Below, piece after piece: positions 36,169-46,830 of a stretch of DNA of 64,000 nt. The stretch spans positions 4,526,001 through 4,590,000 of the forward strand of contig BTPP01000004.1 in assembly GCA_037102815.1 (NCBI GenBank). The letters run 5' to 3'. A program made the translations under genes and the position numbers. The DNA comes from Neurospora intermedia. Its lineage: Eukaryota; Ascomycota; Sordariomycetes; Sordariales; Sordariaceae. The first letter of the stretch is position 1; each line of letters opens with the position of its first letter. A model generated the notes under the pieces. The model searched no databases. It saw only the letters and a list, made by a program, of their open reading frames with translations, and was not told the DNA's origin.

Positions 36169-38353
36169 ATGCCCGACACCCTTTCCAAACCAAACGGCAC
36201 CGCCTCTGCCGCGTTGTCCAATGGAGACGACAAGGGCAAGAAGCAGGTTGAACTCCAACCCTCCTTCACACCCACCCTCCTCGAACGCCTCGGCATCACC
36301 TCCTTCCACCTCCTCAACAAGCTAATCCCATGGTACAAACTCCCCGGTTTTATCGGCGCCTTCAACCTGGCCTTTCTGCGCATCGAGCTCCGACAATACA
36401 ACCTGCACGACGCCTATGCGACTTCCCAAGCCCAAGGCAGTTCCATCACCGACCCTCTTCCCAATGAACGCTACCTGGGCGCTCGCCATTCCGATGGCAA
36501 GTTCAATGACTTAAAACAGCCAAAGATGGGATGCATGGGCATGAGGTTCGGGAGGAATTTCCCGCGGGAGGTTTGTGGAAAACCGAGCGAGGAGGAGCTG
36601 ATGACGCCGAATCCGAGGATGATTAGTGAGAGGTTTATGGCGAGGAAGGAAGGAAAGTTCATCCCGGCGACGACGCTGAATCTGTTGGCGGCGGCGTGGA
36701 TCCAGTTTCAGACGCATGATTGGTTTTTCCATGAGCAGGTATGTGGCTTGAGAGACTTTCCCTTTGGGAATGGGGATTGTCAGTCATGCATTTGTCGTGA
36801 TCCTGTGTAACATCGGGATGTTGATAGTACGCGTGTGGCTTGGGCTTCTTTCTTCTTTAGTTCCGGTCATTGGCTGACTTTCTCTGGCCGTGTCTCAGAA
36901 CCCCCACGAGAAGCTCAACGTCCCGCTCTCTGAGGACGACAAGTGGCTTGAAGAGCACATGCAGATATACGCCACCAAGCCAGATGAGGCTCTCGACCCA
37001 TCCGACATCAAGTGTCCCGGGTACAAGAACCTCAACACCCACTGGTGGGACGGATCACAGATCTACGGCTCCTCCGAGTCCGCAACACAGACACTCCGCA
37101 ACCGTCATCCAGACGGCAAGTTGTCCCTGGACAGTCGCGGGCGGGAGCAATTCCTCCCTCGGGACCAGGATGGAAACGTCTTGACTGGCTTCAACGACAA
37201 CTGGTGGGTGGGTATGGAGATCCTGCACACGCTGTTTGCGCTGGAGCACAATTCCATTTGTGATACGCTGCGCAAGGAGTATCCCGATTGGAGCGGAGAC
37301 CAGATCTTTGACAAGGCGAGGCTGGTGAACTGTGCTTTGATGGCCAAGATCCATACGGTCGAATGGACACCGGCGATTCTGGCGCATCCGGCGCTGCAGA
37401 TCGGAATGGCCGCCAATTGGTGGGGGATTGTTGGGGAGAAGTTGACCAAGATCGCGGGAAGACTGTCCAAGACGAGCGAGATTATCAGTGGAATTCCCGG
37501 CAGCGGAGCGGAGCAGGATGGGACACCGTACTCACTGACGGAGGAGTTTGTGTCGGTGTACAGGATGCATTCGTTGATGCCTGGTTTGTGCTTCCTTCCT
37601 CCTCCCATTCCCTTGGCTTCATGTACCTCCCACTAACTGCAGTCCTCATCTGCAGAAACAATCGCCTTCTTCTCCGCCACCGACGGCCACCACGCCACCA
37701 CCATCCCCACGGTCGACACAACCTTCACCAAATCGCAAACCCCCTTCGACGACGGTCTCTCCTTCGCCGACGTATTCTACTCCTTCGGCATCAACTACCC
37801 CGGCGCCATCACCAACAACAACTACCCCGATTTCTTACGCAACCTGCGCACCCCCGACGGCCAAGTCCGCGACCTCGGCACCGTAGACATTCTCCGCGAC
37901 CGCGAGCGGGGCGTCCCTCGCTACTGCGAGTTCCGACGTATGCTCCGTCTCTCGGTGCCCAAGACCTTCGAAGAGCTTACCGGCGGCAACAAGACCCTGG
38001 CCAAAGAACTGGCAGAAGCCTACAACAACGATATCTCCCTGGTGGATGCTTTGGTCGGGTCACACTCGGAGCCGGTGATTCCAGGGTTCGGATTCAGCGA
38101 GACGGCGTTCAGGATTTTCATTCTCATGGCGAGTAGGAGGCTGAAGAGCGATCGGTTCATTGCCGGCGAGTGGAACGAGGAGATGTACACCAAGGTTGGG
38201 TTCAAGTGGGTGCAGGATAGCGGGATGAAGGATGTGTTGGGGAGACATTTCCCGGAGCTGAGAGAGACGTTGAAGGGAAGTAAGAATGTGTTTGCGCCGT
38301 GGGAGATGCAGGCGAAGAGCAAGGAGTACAAGGGGGTGGAGACGAATGCGTGA
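36169..38353 (+). CDS. Alpha-dioxygenase-like haem peroxidase
   Basis: Exons 36169-36738, 36899-37583 and 37656-38353 give 650 residues. The protein belongs to the animal-haem-peroxidase/cyclooxygenase superfamily, closest in motif style to plant pathogen-induced oxygenase. The distal His is in QTHDWFFHEQ (His183). The proximal His is in EFVSVYRMHSLMP (His414), with Tyr411 three residues before it. That Tyr-x-x-His arrangement is the catalytic tyrosyl-radical site of cyclooxygenases and fatty-acid dioxygenases, which argues for a fatty-acid oxygenase rather than a plain peroxidase. No signal peptide and no P450 partner domain (unlike linoleate diol synthases). Expected reaction: O2 addition to a fatty acid, making oxylipin precursors. 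Regiochemistry cannot be told from sequence. Confidence 0.9.
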
Positions 38354-38787
38354 GGTAGAGGTACAGGTACAGGAATTCACATGGAGGGGTTCAGTCACGA
38401 AGATGGGCCGCAGCTAGCCGGTGGGCAGTTGGATGCACGGGAAATGAGGAGGATGCAAAGGATTGGAATCATGGAAGGTACAATGACTCGATTTCATGTT
38501 TTGGGTGGGGCAACTGGCAGGAAGGGTAAGAGCACATGACGACTCTCAGTCAAGGAAAGTTTCTTTTCTCAACTTTGGTTTTGCTTCCATGTTTACGTTG
38601 ACATGCGGTTACCATTTACATCAATTGAATGGGGTTTGACTGGATCTTGTGGTCTCAACCATATCTATTCTGAATTCATCCAATTTCCCTGAACCGATTT
38701 CCAGTCCTCCCTTTACATATAGAGGTACCGATGTCAACCAAACCACCATCACCAAGAACCCCCAGAGCCTCACGATGTCTTCAAGTT

Positions 38788-40618
38788 TCAACGCCACCCC
38801 TCCCACCAAACAAGTGGAAGCCACTGCACAGATCCCTCACGCGTGAAAAGTTCGCGGTCACGACCCATGTAATTCTGAAACATCAGAGGCTGAAAGGTAT
38901 AAACCTGAAAGTTCACCCACATGAGCTCCAGTTCGGCCTGCACGATTTGCAAAGTGTTCCAGGGACGAAATCCTCCGAAAGAGTTACCCGGCTCGTCATC
39001 ACTTTGCGCCTCAATCCGGTCCTCGACGTCTGGGAGATAGCCGTGCTGTACGCGATACTGGTGATAAATGTCTGTTGGATCGACATGGTTATCACCAAAA
39101 GCCAGCCATGTTCGCAGCCTTGTCTGATTGATTCTCCGCCTATCCCTCCAGAATTCCGATTGGTCCTGGGAGTTGCCCTTCTGGTGAACCAGTATACTAA
39201 TATCCCATAGATGACGGTACTTGACGAAGAAATCGAGCCGGTATCTATACTCTTCGAGGTCCCAAGCCCATGACTCGAGACCCTCGAAAAAGCACTTGAC
39301 GGACATGTCGATGTTTGGCCGATCATATCGGTTGTCCACGCCGTGATTGAACACCGCTATCTGGAAGTCTTCGACGGACGGAGGGAGGAGTTCGGATAGC
39401 ATGTCGCCGAATCTCTTGGTCGTCTCTTCCAGTTGGCCAATCAGGAGAGCATAAGAGACTCGCAGGAACTTGAGACGAGTGAAGGTCGACAGGATGCGTC
39501 TGAACTCCCTGGCTTCGCGGGCTCGAGCCCTGTTGGTTTCTTTGAGGCCAGCCCATCTAACATTGATGAGCTGGGGGTAGAGGTGGCCGATGTCCAGGCG
39601 GACCAAGGTTGACCGGTAGTCAGCCAAGCGATGCCTATAGTATCGCCAGTGTTAACCAGATGAGCGCAGAAAAAGCAGGAACAGACATAAGGATTACTTA
39701 CCAGTCCTTCATGTGAAGAAATCCAAGCGCTTGAAAGCCAGTCAGGCGCGGCGAGGAATAGACGGAGAACGCCTCGTCAGAGTCGTTCTTGAATCTCGTC
39801 GTCGCTATGGACACCGCTTCCAGCTGCTGGAAAATCTTTCCATGCGAGCTAGGGAGTTTTCGGATCTTACGGATGGTGTGCTCAAACCCGTCTATATCCA
39901 TCCGCGTGTACGCTGCTGACCAGCCACTGCTCGGGGGAGGGTCCTGAATGGACAGGCTCCGAAGACCACTAGACAGGCACACCAAGGCGGCAAGTGCTCT
40001 TTCAAGCCACCCTATCGACGCCTTGAACATCTGATTCTCAGGCACATGGGCAAGTTCAAGGCCCGCGATGTCAATGATACCCTGGGCTTGTTTATCCAGT
40101 TTCTTGACATCCTTCTCCTGCAAAAAGGTCACAGCCCCTTGGTAATCAACAGTTAAGGCCTCCTTCCCCATCAACCGAAGGCCGGCTGGGGGCTCCGGGA
40201 CCCCTGGTCTCGGTTGCCATTTACAATCAAAGAAAGGCACCACCGTGATATGCTTGACCCGTTCGCGGTACTTGGGGGCCTCGACCAAAGTTCGTAGCAA
40301 GAGTGTGAACTGGCCACGTGCGATACCATGGTAGTCACACAGCACGATGTTCTGGTAGAGCTCGTTTGCCACGTGATGGGAGAAGAACTTGCAGGTTTGA
40401 GCGAGCGGAAGCATAGCCGCGTAGTCCCTCCGCTCGCGCTGGTGGTCGAATCGGGTAGTTGGGTCGTGCAGGCGTTGGTCGTTTATTTCGTTGGAGTGGT
40501 CGCATGGCCAGGTGCGGAAGTCCGAGGTTGCCTGCATGGTTACTCCATGTTGAATGATCAGACGCCAGATCTCCTCGGGGAGGGTGGGGAGGGTTCTAGC
40601 AGTTTTGGAAGATGTCAT
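38788..40618 (-). CDS. F-box-like protein
   Basis: Exons 40618-39702 and 39634-38788 (67-bp intron) give 587 residues. The N-terminus has an F-box-like start (LPTLPEEIWRLIIQHG, later LAQTCKFFSHHVANELYQNIVL). It is followed by a long unannotated region with Trp/Tyr-rich stretches typical of fungal F-box proteins of unknown target. F-box proteins recruit substrates to SCF ubiquitin ligases through Skp1. The F-box is split by a roughly 50-residue insert, so Skp1 binding is likely but not certain. A TATATA element lies near 40890, about 275 bp before the ATG. Confidence 0.75.
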
Positions 40619-42428
40619 TGTGGAAGTGTGTGGTTGTTGAAGACTTGAAGTATGGAAGGTTGAGGCGAAGTTTAATGTTGCCGATGGAGTGTCGAGACGG
40701 GTACTGGTACGAAGCGAAGCAAAACGACGAGCTTTGCCTGGGGCTGGTGAGGATGTTGAGAAGAATTGTCTGGAAGAGAGAACAGGAGAATATAGTTGGA
40801 GGTCGGAAAGGTGATCACAAAAAGACGATTGTGATTTATCTTGAGGTAAAAATTGAATTGGAAGAGGAAGAAAATGGCAGGAGCAGCGGAGAATATATAG
40901 GTACTGGAAGGGCCAGTGAAGGGGAAAGGCAAGACAAATTAACCTTCAACGGACATGAATTTTTGCTCAATCCCGGAGGTCAGTTTAGTTCCATGGTGCC
41001 TTAAAGCAGCACACGCACTGCACCATTTACCATTCACTGCAGTACATCACATTCACTTGAATTTTATGCCCCAAGGTTTAGCCACATGCAACCCGTGACC
41101 GCCTGGTTTGAATCCAGGACTCTGGACAGGAAGAAGGAGCATATGGATATGATCCCATTCATCTAACCTGATGTTCTTCACTTTAGCTAGCTAGCTTCCA
41201 CTTTCTACGGTACCTCCATGTGTCTTGTCCTGTCCATCGAAGGGAAGTCAGGAATATTGAATCCGTAGGTAGCATGCTGCAGTGCAGCGCTTTGCGTCCG
41301 AATAAGTCTCTCGGGCTCGTAAAAAAAAAGCGATGCATTGCAGATTCCAGATTTTCAAGTGGTGGTGCAGCTTTGGACGCCCGCCAGCACCCCGAAACGC
41401 CGGCCCTGGGCAACTTCAAAACTACACAACAAGCAAAGCAACGATTCCGGTATAGTGGGTGCATTTGCACGCATATATGCACGCATATTTGCCTCTGAGT
41501 CTGGCATATCTACCTACACCTAGGTACCTAGGTCCATGAACATACTTTAATCCCTTCAGTAGGCGAGGACAAACTCTTGTTCAATACACAATCCATGCCT
41601 GATTCTCTTGGAAGTTGAAAGCCTGAAAATGGATGTCCTGAGTTCATACGGTGACTGAAATGACGCTGTCTCTCAGGAAATTGAGGATGACGGAGCCACT
41701 GGGTCCATTAAGGTAACGTGTGGAAACAAGTGGTTACCGTTGATACTGTTTCGCGCGCTGCTGTTTGGAAGTTGATGCTTCTTTTGAACTAAGCACTTTA
41801 GCGTTTCTGGAGCGCCTGGTCGAGGGCCCAGCCAGGAAGGCAGGGGATGATGTGGGTCTTGGCGTTGACGACTTAGATAGTGAGGTTCTTGGAGAGGACG
41901 ACTGCCGTGATCTACAAATTGCAGAACACGAGAAGTAGAATGATAAAACAAACAATCACATTTTTGAGGAGCTTTAGAGTTGATGTATGGAGTTACTACC
42001 ATTTTGAATGACATAAACTCCACACGGAATACGAGTGTCCATCTCAGAGAAGAGTATCCTGCTATCGCGCCATTTGCAAGCATAAGGGATGACCCCGCAA
42101 ACTACCCCTAATCAATAGCGCTAGAGGTAATTGACAGCCTTGATTCTTGACTTTCGCTTGCTCTTCTCGTCTGTCCTTGCCTTTACGCAAGCTCCAAAGG
42201 CCTCCCAATCCGTGATACTTCCAGAGTCCTCTCTCTCCCCAATTCTTTTCAGTGAGCAGATCATTCGAGTCGGACTGCCGGCTATGTGTGCCGTCGACTT
42301 CAAGATCGCTGTCCCCTGTCATCATTATTGCCAAGTCGGGCTCCGGTCACAATAAATCCACCCCTATTCTGCTGCTTCTGACCTCATTCCAACCGATCCC
42401 TCAAACCACTTCTCGTTGCGAATGAACG
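40619..42428. other. Intergenic, 1.8 kb
   Basis: No gene recognised. Minus-strand frames at 41673-42083 and 42062-42334 are short and motif-free. One TAGAGGTA octamer at 42122-42129. Confidence 0.5.
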
Positions 42429-43430
42429 TCAAGGGATCGGGTCGTCCATGAATAGCCGAATTATATCGGCCTCCAACTCCGCATCCTCGACATCTAGTTC
42501 AGCCACCGCGTTCCTTATCCACTGCAACTCTTCGATTCCATTGTGGTCCATTTCCTCCCGCCCCGGCAACCGCTCATCTGGTTGCTGTCGGCCCCTCTCC
42601 TCACGCAACCGTACCAAGGCGTCCCGTTGCTCATCCTCACTTCCTCCGAATTGGAGGACACGTTCGCTGGGGTCAGCGATGGGGGTGTAGAGGGGAAGAG
42701 GCGGAGCACCATTGTTGTGGGGGCGGCCGTACAAATTGGACGTGAGGTCGTAGTCCGTGCTCGTGGGATGTAGGCGGGGATTACGGGGTGAGTACGGCGG
42801 CGGCGGCGGTCGGAAGGGATCGGTTGGGGGCGAGTTCCGAAGAGGTTCGGGCTCGGGGCCGTCGGAGGGTAAGGTAAACCTTGTGCGCCTGGAGGAGTGA
42901 GGAACCAGGCTGGGACCGCGCGGGTGTCTGCAGCTTTGACGGCTGGGATTTTCTTGAAAGAGGAGAGGCCGAGTTTGGGCCCGCTGCGAAGGGCGGGGAA
43001 CAGGCGTGATGATGCCTGCACGAAGGCGACGTTGGACAGTCTCAACGTTTCTCTGGATGTCCTCATCGGTAGGACTTGATGAGCCGGTGACTTCTAGATT
43101 TTGTGTTCGAGGTGGGAAGTTGGCCCAACGTGCTCGAGGTGATGTTGGACCTCGACTGCTGTTGACTCCTCTCGAGATGCTCTGGCGAGTCTGGTTTGTA
43201 GGTGGAGAGTCGGGCTCATCTTCCTGGACGCCGTTGGGAAAGGGTCTTGGTTGCCAGCGAGCGTCGTAAATGAAATCCTCTGGGAGGAGGACTTGGGCGT
43301 TCTGGCGACGCAATGTTGCCTGAGGAAAGGGGCCACCCGTGGGCGCGGTGCGGCGTGGGTGTGGCCGCTGTGAAGTCATGGCTGGCGACACTTCCGGGGT
43401 CTCTGCTGCCGGCGTGGTACTTTGGGACAT
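42429..43430 (-). CDS. Disordered PY-motif protein
   Basis: An intronless 333-residue frame; TATAAAA sits about 140 bp upstream. The start contains SQRPHPRRTAP…ATLRRQNAQV, resembling the RR(Q/E)DA element near the N-termini of the genes at 56-63 kb. The middle is Pro/Arg/Ser-rich and probably disordered. PPPPPYSP near residue 215 is a PPxY motif and PLPLYTP near 252 an LPxY motif. The C-terminal 80 residues are acidic and helical (WIRNAVAELDVEDAELEADIIRLF). No signal peptide, membrane segment or enzyme fold. Its relation to the array further right is likely but weaker than among the core members. Confidence 0.65.
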   Translation of the reverse strand: MSQSTTPAAETPEVSPAMTSQRPHPRRTAPTGGPFPQATLRRQNAQVLLPEDFIYDARWQPRPFPNGVQEDEPDSPPTNQTRQSISRGVNSSRGPTSPRARWANFPPRTQNLEVTGSSSPTDEDIQRNVETVQRRLRAGIITPVPRPSQRAQTRPLLFQENPSRQSCRHPRGPSLVPHSSRRTRFTLPSDGPEPEPLRNSPPTDPFRPPPPPYSPRNPRLHPTSTDYDLTSNLYGRPHNNGAPPLPLYTPIADPSERVLQFGGSEDEQRDALVRLREERGRQQPDERLPGREEMDHNGIEELQWIRNAVAELDVEDAELEADIIRLFMDDPIP

Positions 43431-43570
43431 CCCGCTTCTAAAGGTCTTCGACCCGTTTAGTAAGTTGACGGCTGGGAGGTGTCGAGGTCAGTGGACGTAT
43501 TGTCTTGTGGTTGTGCAAGGTGATCGCGGCGTGGAGTTGTAAACAGGACAGGAAATCTCCCACCATTTCA

Positions 43571-43577
43571 TTTTATA
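43571..43577 (-). promoter_or_regulatory. TATA box of 43.4 kb gene
   Basis: TATAAAA on the minus strand, about 140 bp before the ATG at 43430. Confidence 0.5.
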
Positions 43578-44907
43578 ATCCTTTTCCTGGCTCGTTTAAT
43601 TCTTGGGTGGTCATCCAGGTTCCAAACACAAGTCCCAAGGTCTGTTGCCTGGTCTAATGGGTTTGTGGGAAAGATAGCACCGGTGGGATGAAGACTGGTG
43701 AAGAGCCGCGACTAGGTTTCGAGTCGCTTCACGCTTTAGTGAATGTCTTTTTGTTGTCTTCCGTCGTTCCATCGCTTCGTTCCTTTGGATTGGCGTGGGA
43801 GGCTGTGATGATTGTTAGGAGTAGAAAGAATGCCAACGGTTCGATTTCACTGCACTTTGCAAAGATGGAAAGAAGGCGCATGCTGTACTTCGGCCCGGTC
43901 TCGAGCCGGTCAACGGTATCGGGGCTGGTTCCCGTTGTGGGGAAGGAAGGGGAGATGTGGGTCCCGTTTTTCGTGCCTGCCACATCTCCAACCGAGATGG
44001 CGCGGTTCTCGACACAGAAGGAACCTGACCTCTGCGACTGCCGATAGAGCACTTGAAACATCAAGGGAGACATCCATGAACAACCCAGGGCTACAATTGT
44101 TCTCAAAGAAGTCAGGTAGTTACGTACGTTAAGTAATACCCACCAATAACTTCCAATACCCACGAGTGTCCGTGCCGGTCTGGGTATTGCACTAACAGGG
44201 CAGTTGGTGACAACGTCCACTGCAAGATACCTTAGGTCAGCCCACAACTCCTTCCTCGAATGGGCATTTGCCGCAGGTCTTTTTTTCTTTTTTTTTCTCC
44301 CATTCGTGATTCTCTTTGCGTTTTCCGAATCTAATACCTTAAATGCCGCTTGTCACCCTGTACGCCATATTTCCCAATTCAACGTGAGAATACAGCTCCG
44401 TGACTTTGCCTTCCAAGCCTTCTTCGACTTTCTAACCAATCTTTCCGTAGTTTTCTCCTATCGCTTTCTCAACCCTCGTCCGAAAAATCCATCCCGAACA
44501 TAAGCGTGCTCCAAATCCCCGGCTAGACCTCGATCCCTCGATGAAGCTGTCGAACCCAACACGCCCTAGGAGCCGACGAGATTGGGCGACCACCATGGCG
44601 GAGAAGGGCCTGCTTCAACGAAGAAGCCACACTTTCTAGCTCAATCCACGGAGCCGAAGACGAGCTGGTCAAATATAGACCTTGTAGGAAGACCTCGTTT
44701 TCCCTGAAGAGACCGACGCCGAGCGATTGAGAGGCAACCGCTATGGAAAATCTGTCGATCGCCGCCGAAAGAAAGCCAAGCATGGAAACCAGGAGCTGGT
44801 CCTTTTGCTCAATGACGGACAATAACTCCTCCGCACATGACCTCAACTATATCCTCTATCGGGTCTCGCAAGTCAACCCCCACATAACAAGCGCTGTTCT
44901 ACATTAG
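43578..44907. other. Intergenic; possible exon traces
   Basis: No gene assigned. A minus-strand frame 44846-44523 (107 residues) has fairly normal amino-acid composition, and a plus-strand frame ends at 44907, but neither has a family motif or clear splice links. Confidence 0.35.
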
Positions 44908-45334
44908 GCCTGGGGCTGTTGGATTTGAAGTCCTCTTCGTCCTTGATGATCACGTCGTCCCACCCGATCTCCCACGCGAATTCGATGTGTTGGTCAACAT
45001 TCGTCCGCACCCGAACAGTGACACACCCGACATTAGCCCCCATCGTCCCGACCGCGAGGCCTCATCCTCGTCTGAATCTTCCTCCTCCTCGGAAGACGAT
45101 GGCCCGCCGCAGGAGCCGTGGTTGATCAACCAGCAAAAGCGCGGCGGTTATGTGATTATAAAGTCAGGCACCCGTCGTTATGACGAGTGGTGCGGTTTGG
45201 ACAGTAAGTCGATTCCCGTTTGTTCCCGCGCCATCATGTCGTCCATTCCACTAACACAAATCACAGAACACGGCGATACTGTCACATATCCAGGCAACGG
45301 AGCTTATTTTCCCAAGGGCTACCAGCCCAATTAG
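44908..45334 (+). CDS. Hypothetical protein, 5' end not found
   Basis: Two exons can be supported. 44908-45203 is entered from a TTAG acceptor. 45267-45334 ends in TAG, across an intron with a GTAAGT donor, CTAAC branch and CACAG acceptor. The reading frame gives FVLDDHVVPPDLPREFDVL, an acidic Ser run, then PWLINQQKRGGYVIIKSGTRRYDEW. There is no ATG in the first of these exons, so at least one upstream exon is missing from this call. No family is recognised. The end overlaps a segment that is repeated, inverted, at 47.6 kb. Confidence 0.35.
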
Positions 45335-45385
45335 GACCAGTCCAGGCCATTCAGATGCCCCATCGTAAATTATCACCTAGCATTC
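45318..45385 (+). repeat. Inverted homologous segment, copy A
   Basis: About 65 bp around CAGATGCCCCATC match, at roughly 80% by eye, the minus strand at 47641-47700. Both copies can be read as (P/E)PVQA(I/F)QMPH…LS.SIR, so this is a duplicated coding fragment. Confidence 0.6.
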
Positions 45386-46180
45386 GATTTCGGGAGAGAT
45401 ACCCATCTTATCCAGCGCCAAACTCGCTAGCGATGGAGGCGGCGGGCCGGCGTTGGTCTCACTGGAGTGGTTGGCATCTGGTGCAGGTGGGACAGGCGAT
45501 GGAGGCAGTGGATTACTCCTATTAGAGTGATCGCCGTCTACTTCCACGAGTTCGTGGATCCACTATTCATCGGTCAGCTTTCGCTCTGATAGGAGTTGGA
45601 TGAATAGTTTCGAGAAGTTGAGTAGAATCAACATGCCTTGCCCAGCGTGCTCACCTCATTCCAATCGCAGATGGTGCTATTGGCGGTTGGTAGAAACCAC
45701 TCGACGGCCTCCTATTGACCGATCCGGTGCAGACGGCCCCTGAATTGGAGGATGGTGTTTGGCTCCACACGTCATTGAATCCAATGCCGATATGGCATGC
45801 GGCGTGGAGGTCAGGCCTGTGGCGTGGACACTCGAGAATCAAAACCTCAATTCCTGCGCTCTTCTGAAGCAGTTGTTCCAGAAGCGTGCGCGTTCGACTT
45901 GGCTTTGGTTGGAATAAATCATGTCCACGTGGAGATCTGTGTTCTGCAGGATAGCGCCTGACGGGCGGATATGGTATGAATGCCTCTTGCGCTCTCCTCA
46001 ACGCCATCTGGATCTCCTGCATGCGGAGTTACCCTCCATGTCTGATTAGAGTAAAGCGTGTCGGTTCGCTAACGTTTGATCTAGGATTTTACACTCCATA
46101 TTGAAGAAAGTCGGCCTCGTAGTACGAATGGTCTACTCTAATCAGAGTCAGGCGCATTGAGTCCCACTGGAGATCTGCCC

Positions 46181-46830
46181 ATGGACGTCGCCGAACCAAG
46201 TCCTATACAAGAACTGCCGTCCGAAAAACTGCCAGAAATCTCCCCCGACGTACCTTAGGACCGCAACCATTGGATGAGCGAGTGGACAAAAGATGTAAGG
46301 CAGTTGTGGAAGCAGGACGTTATAAATTGGAGGGATATCGAAGTTCAGCCAGGAGAGGTCTACCCACCACGTCCAGAACCACCTAGGAAGCTGCCGCCCG
46401 ATTCAGACTGGCGTTTCCCGAAGTACGAAGAAGAAGGGAAGCGGGATATCGTAGTGGAACTACCATTTGTCCTCACCTTTGGCGACGTGGACAAGGATAC
46501 CTTCGAGAGGGTCAAGGGAGCAGATCTCGTCTCCCCAGACGATTGGCCGGGATCCCACCAGCCCGGCAGGATTTCATGGTACACATGCGCCCTGGCGATG
46601 GCGAACCTGTGGCACTATGTCAACCAGAAGCAATGGCTAGACAGCACTGAAGTATGCGCGCAATCATTATCTACAACCAGAAGTTCTTGCTCAGTGATAC
46701 TGTTCACTGACACAAGTTCTAGGTTGCGATTGACCGTGGTTCCTCAAGACGAATCCGTCACTCAGTGACGAATCCGCCACGCCTCAATCCCGTTGACGAA
46801 TCCGTCAGTGACGAATCCGTTACATGGTAG
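46181..46830 (+). pseudogene. Hypothetical gene with in-frame TAG
   Basis: From ATG 46181 the frame gives MDVAEPSPIQELPSEKL…, meets TAG at 46256, then continues in the same frame through HW-MSEWTKDVRQLWKQ to a clean intron (donor 46652, CTGAC branch, acceptor ending 46722) and an end at 46830. Both sides of the stop look coding (acidic/Pro-rich, then Trp-rich with ISWYTCALAMANLW). CAG-to-TAG is a C-to-T change, as made by repeat-induced point mutation. The shorter product from ATG 46274 (161 residues) may still be made. The last exon contains four GACGAATCCG repeats coding DESVSDESV. No family recognised. Confidence 0.45.
46748..46825 (+). repeat. GACGAATCCG direct repeats x 4
   Basis: GACGAATCCG(T/C) occurs at about 46749, 46768, 46795 and 46811, twice preceded by CAGT. 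It lies at the end of the 46.2 kb gene. Confidence 0.7.

Noticed and set aside
24066-38353. P450, FAD oxidase and dioxygenase considered as a secondary-metabolite cluster
   Set aside because: No PKS, NRPS, terpene synthase or pathway regulator lies among them, and gaps of 2-5 kb separate the genes.
41081-41130. CCTGGTTTGAATCCAGG, a T-arm-like stem-loop
   Set aside because: No D-arm, anticodon arm or acceptor stem around it.
46748-46825. Regular GACGAATCCG repeats considered as a CRISPR-like array
   Set aside because: Units are short, spacing is irregular, the host is eukaryotic and the repeats lie in a coding exon.
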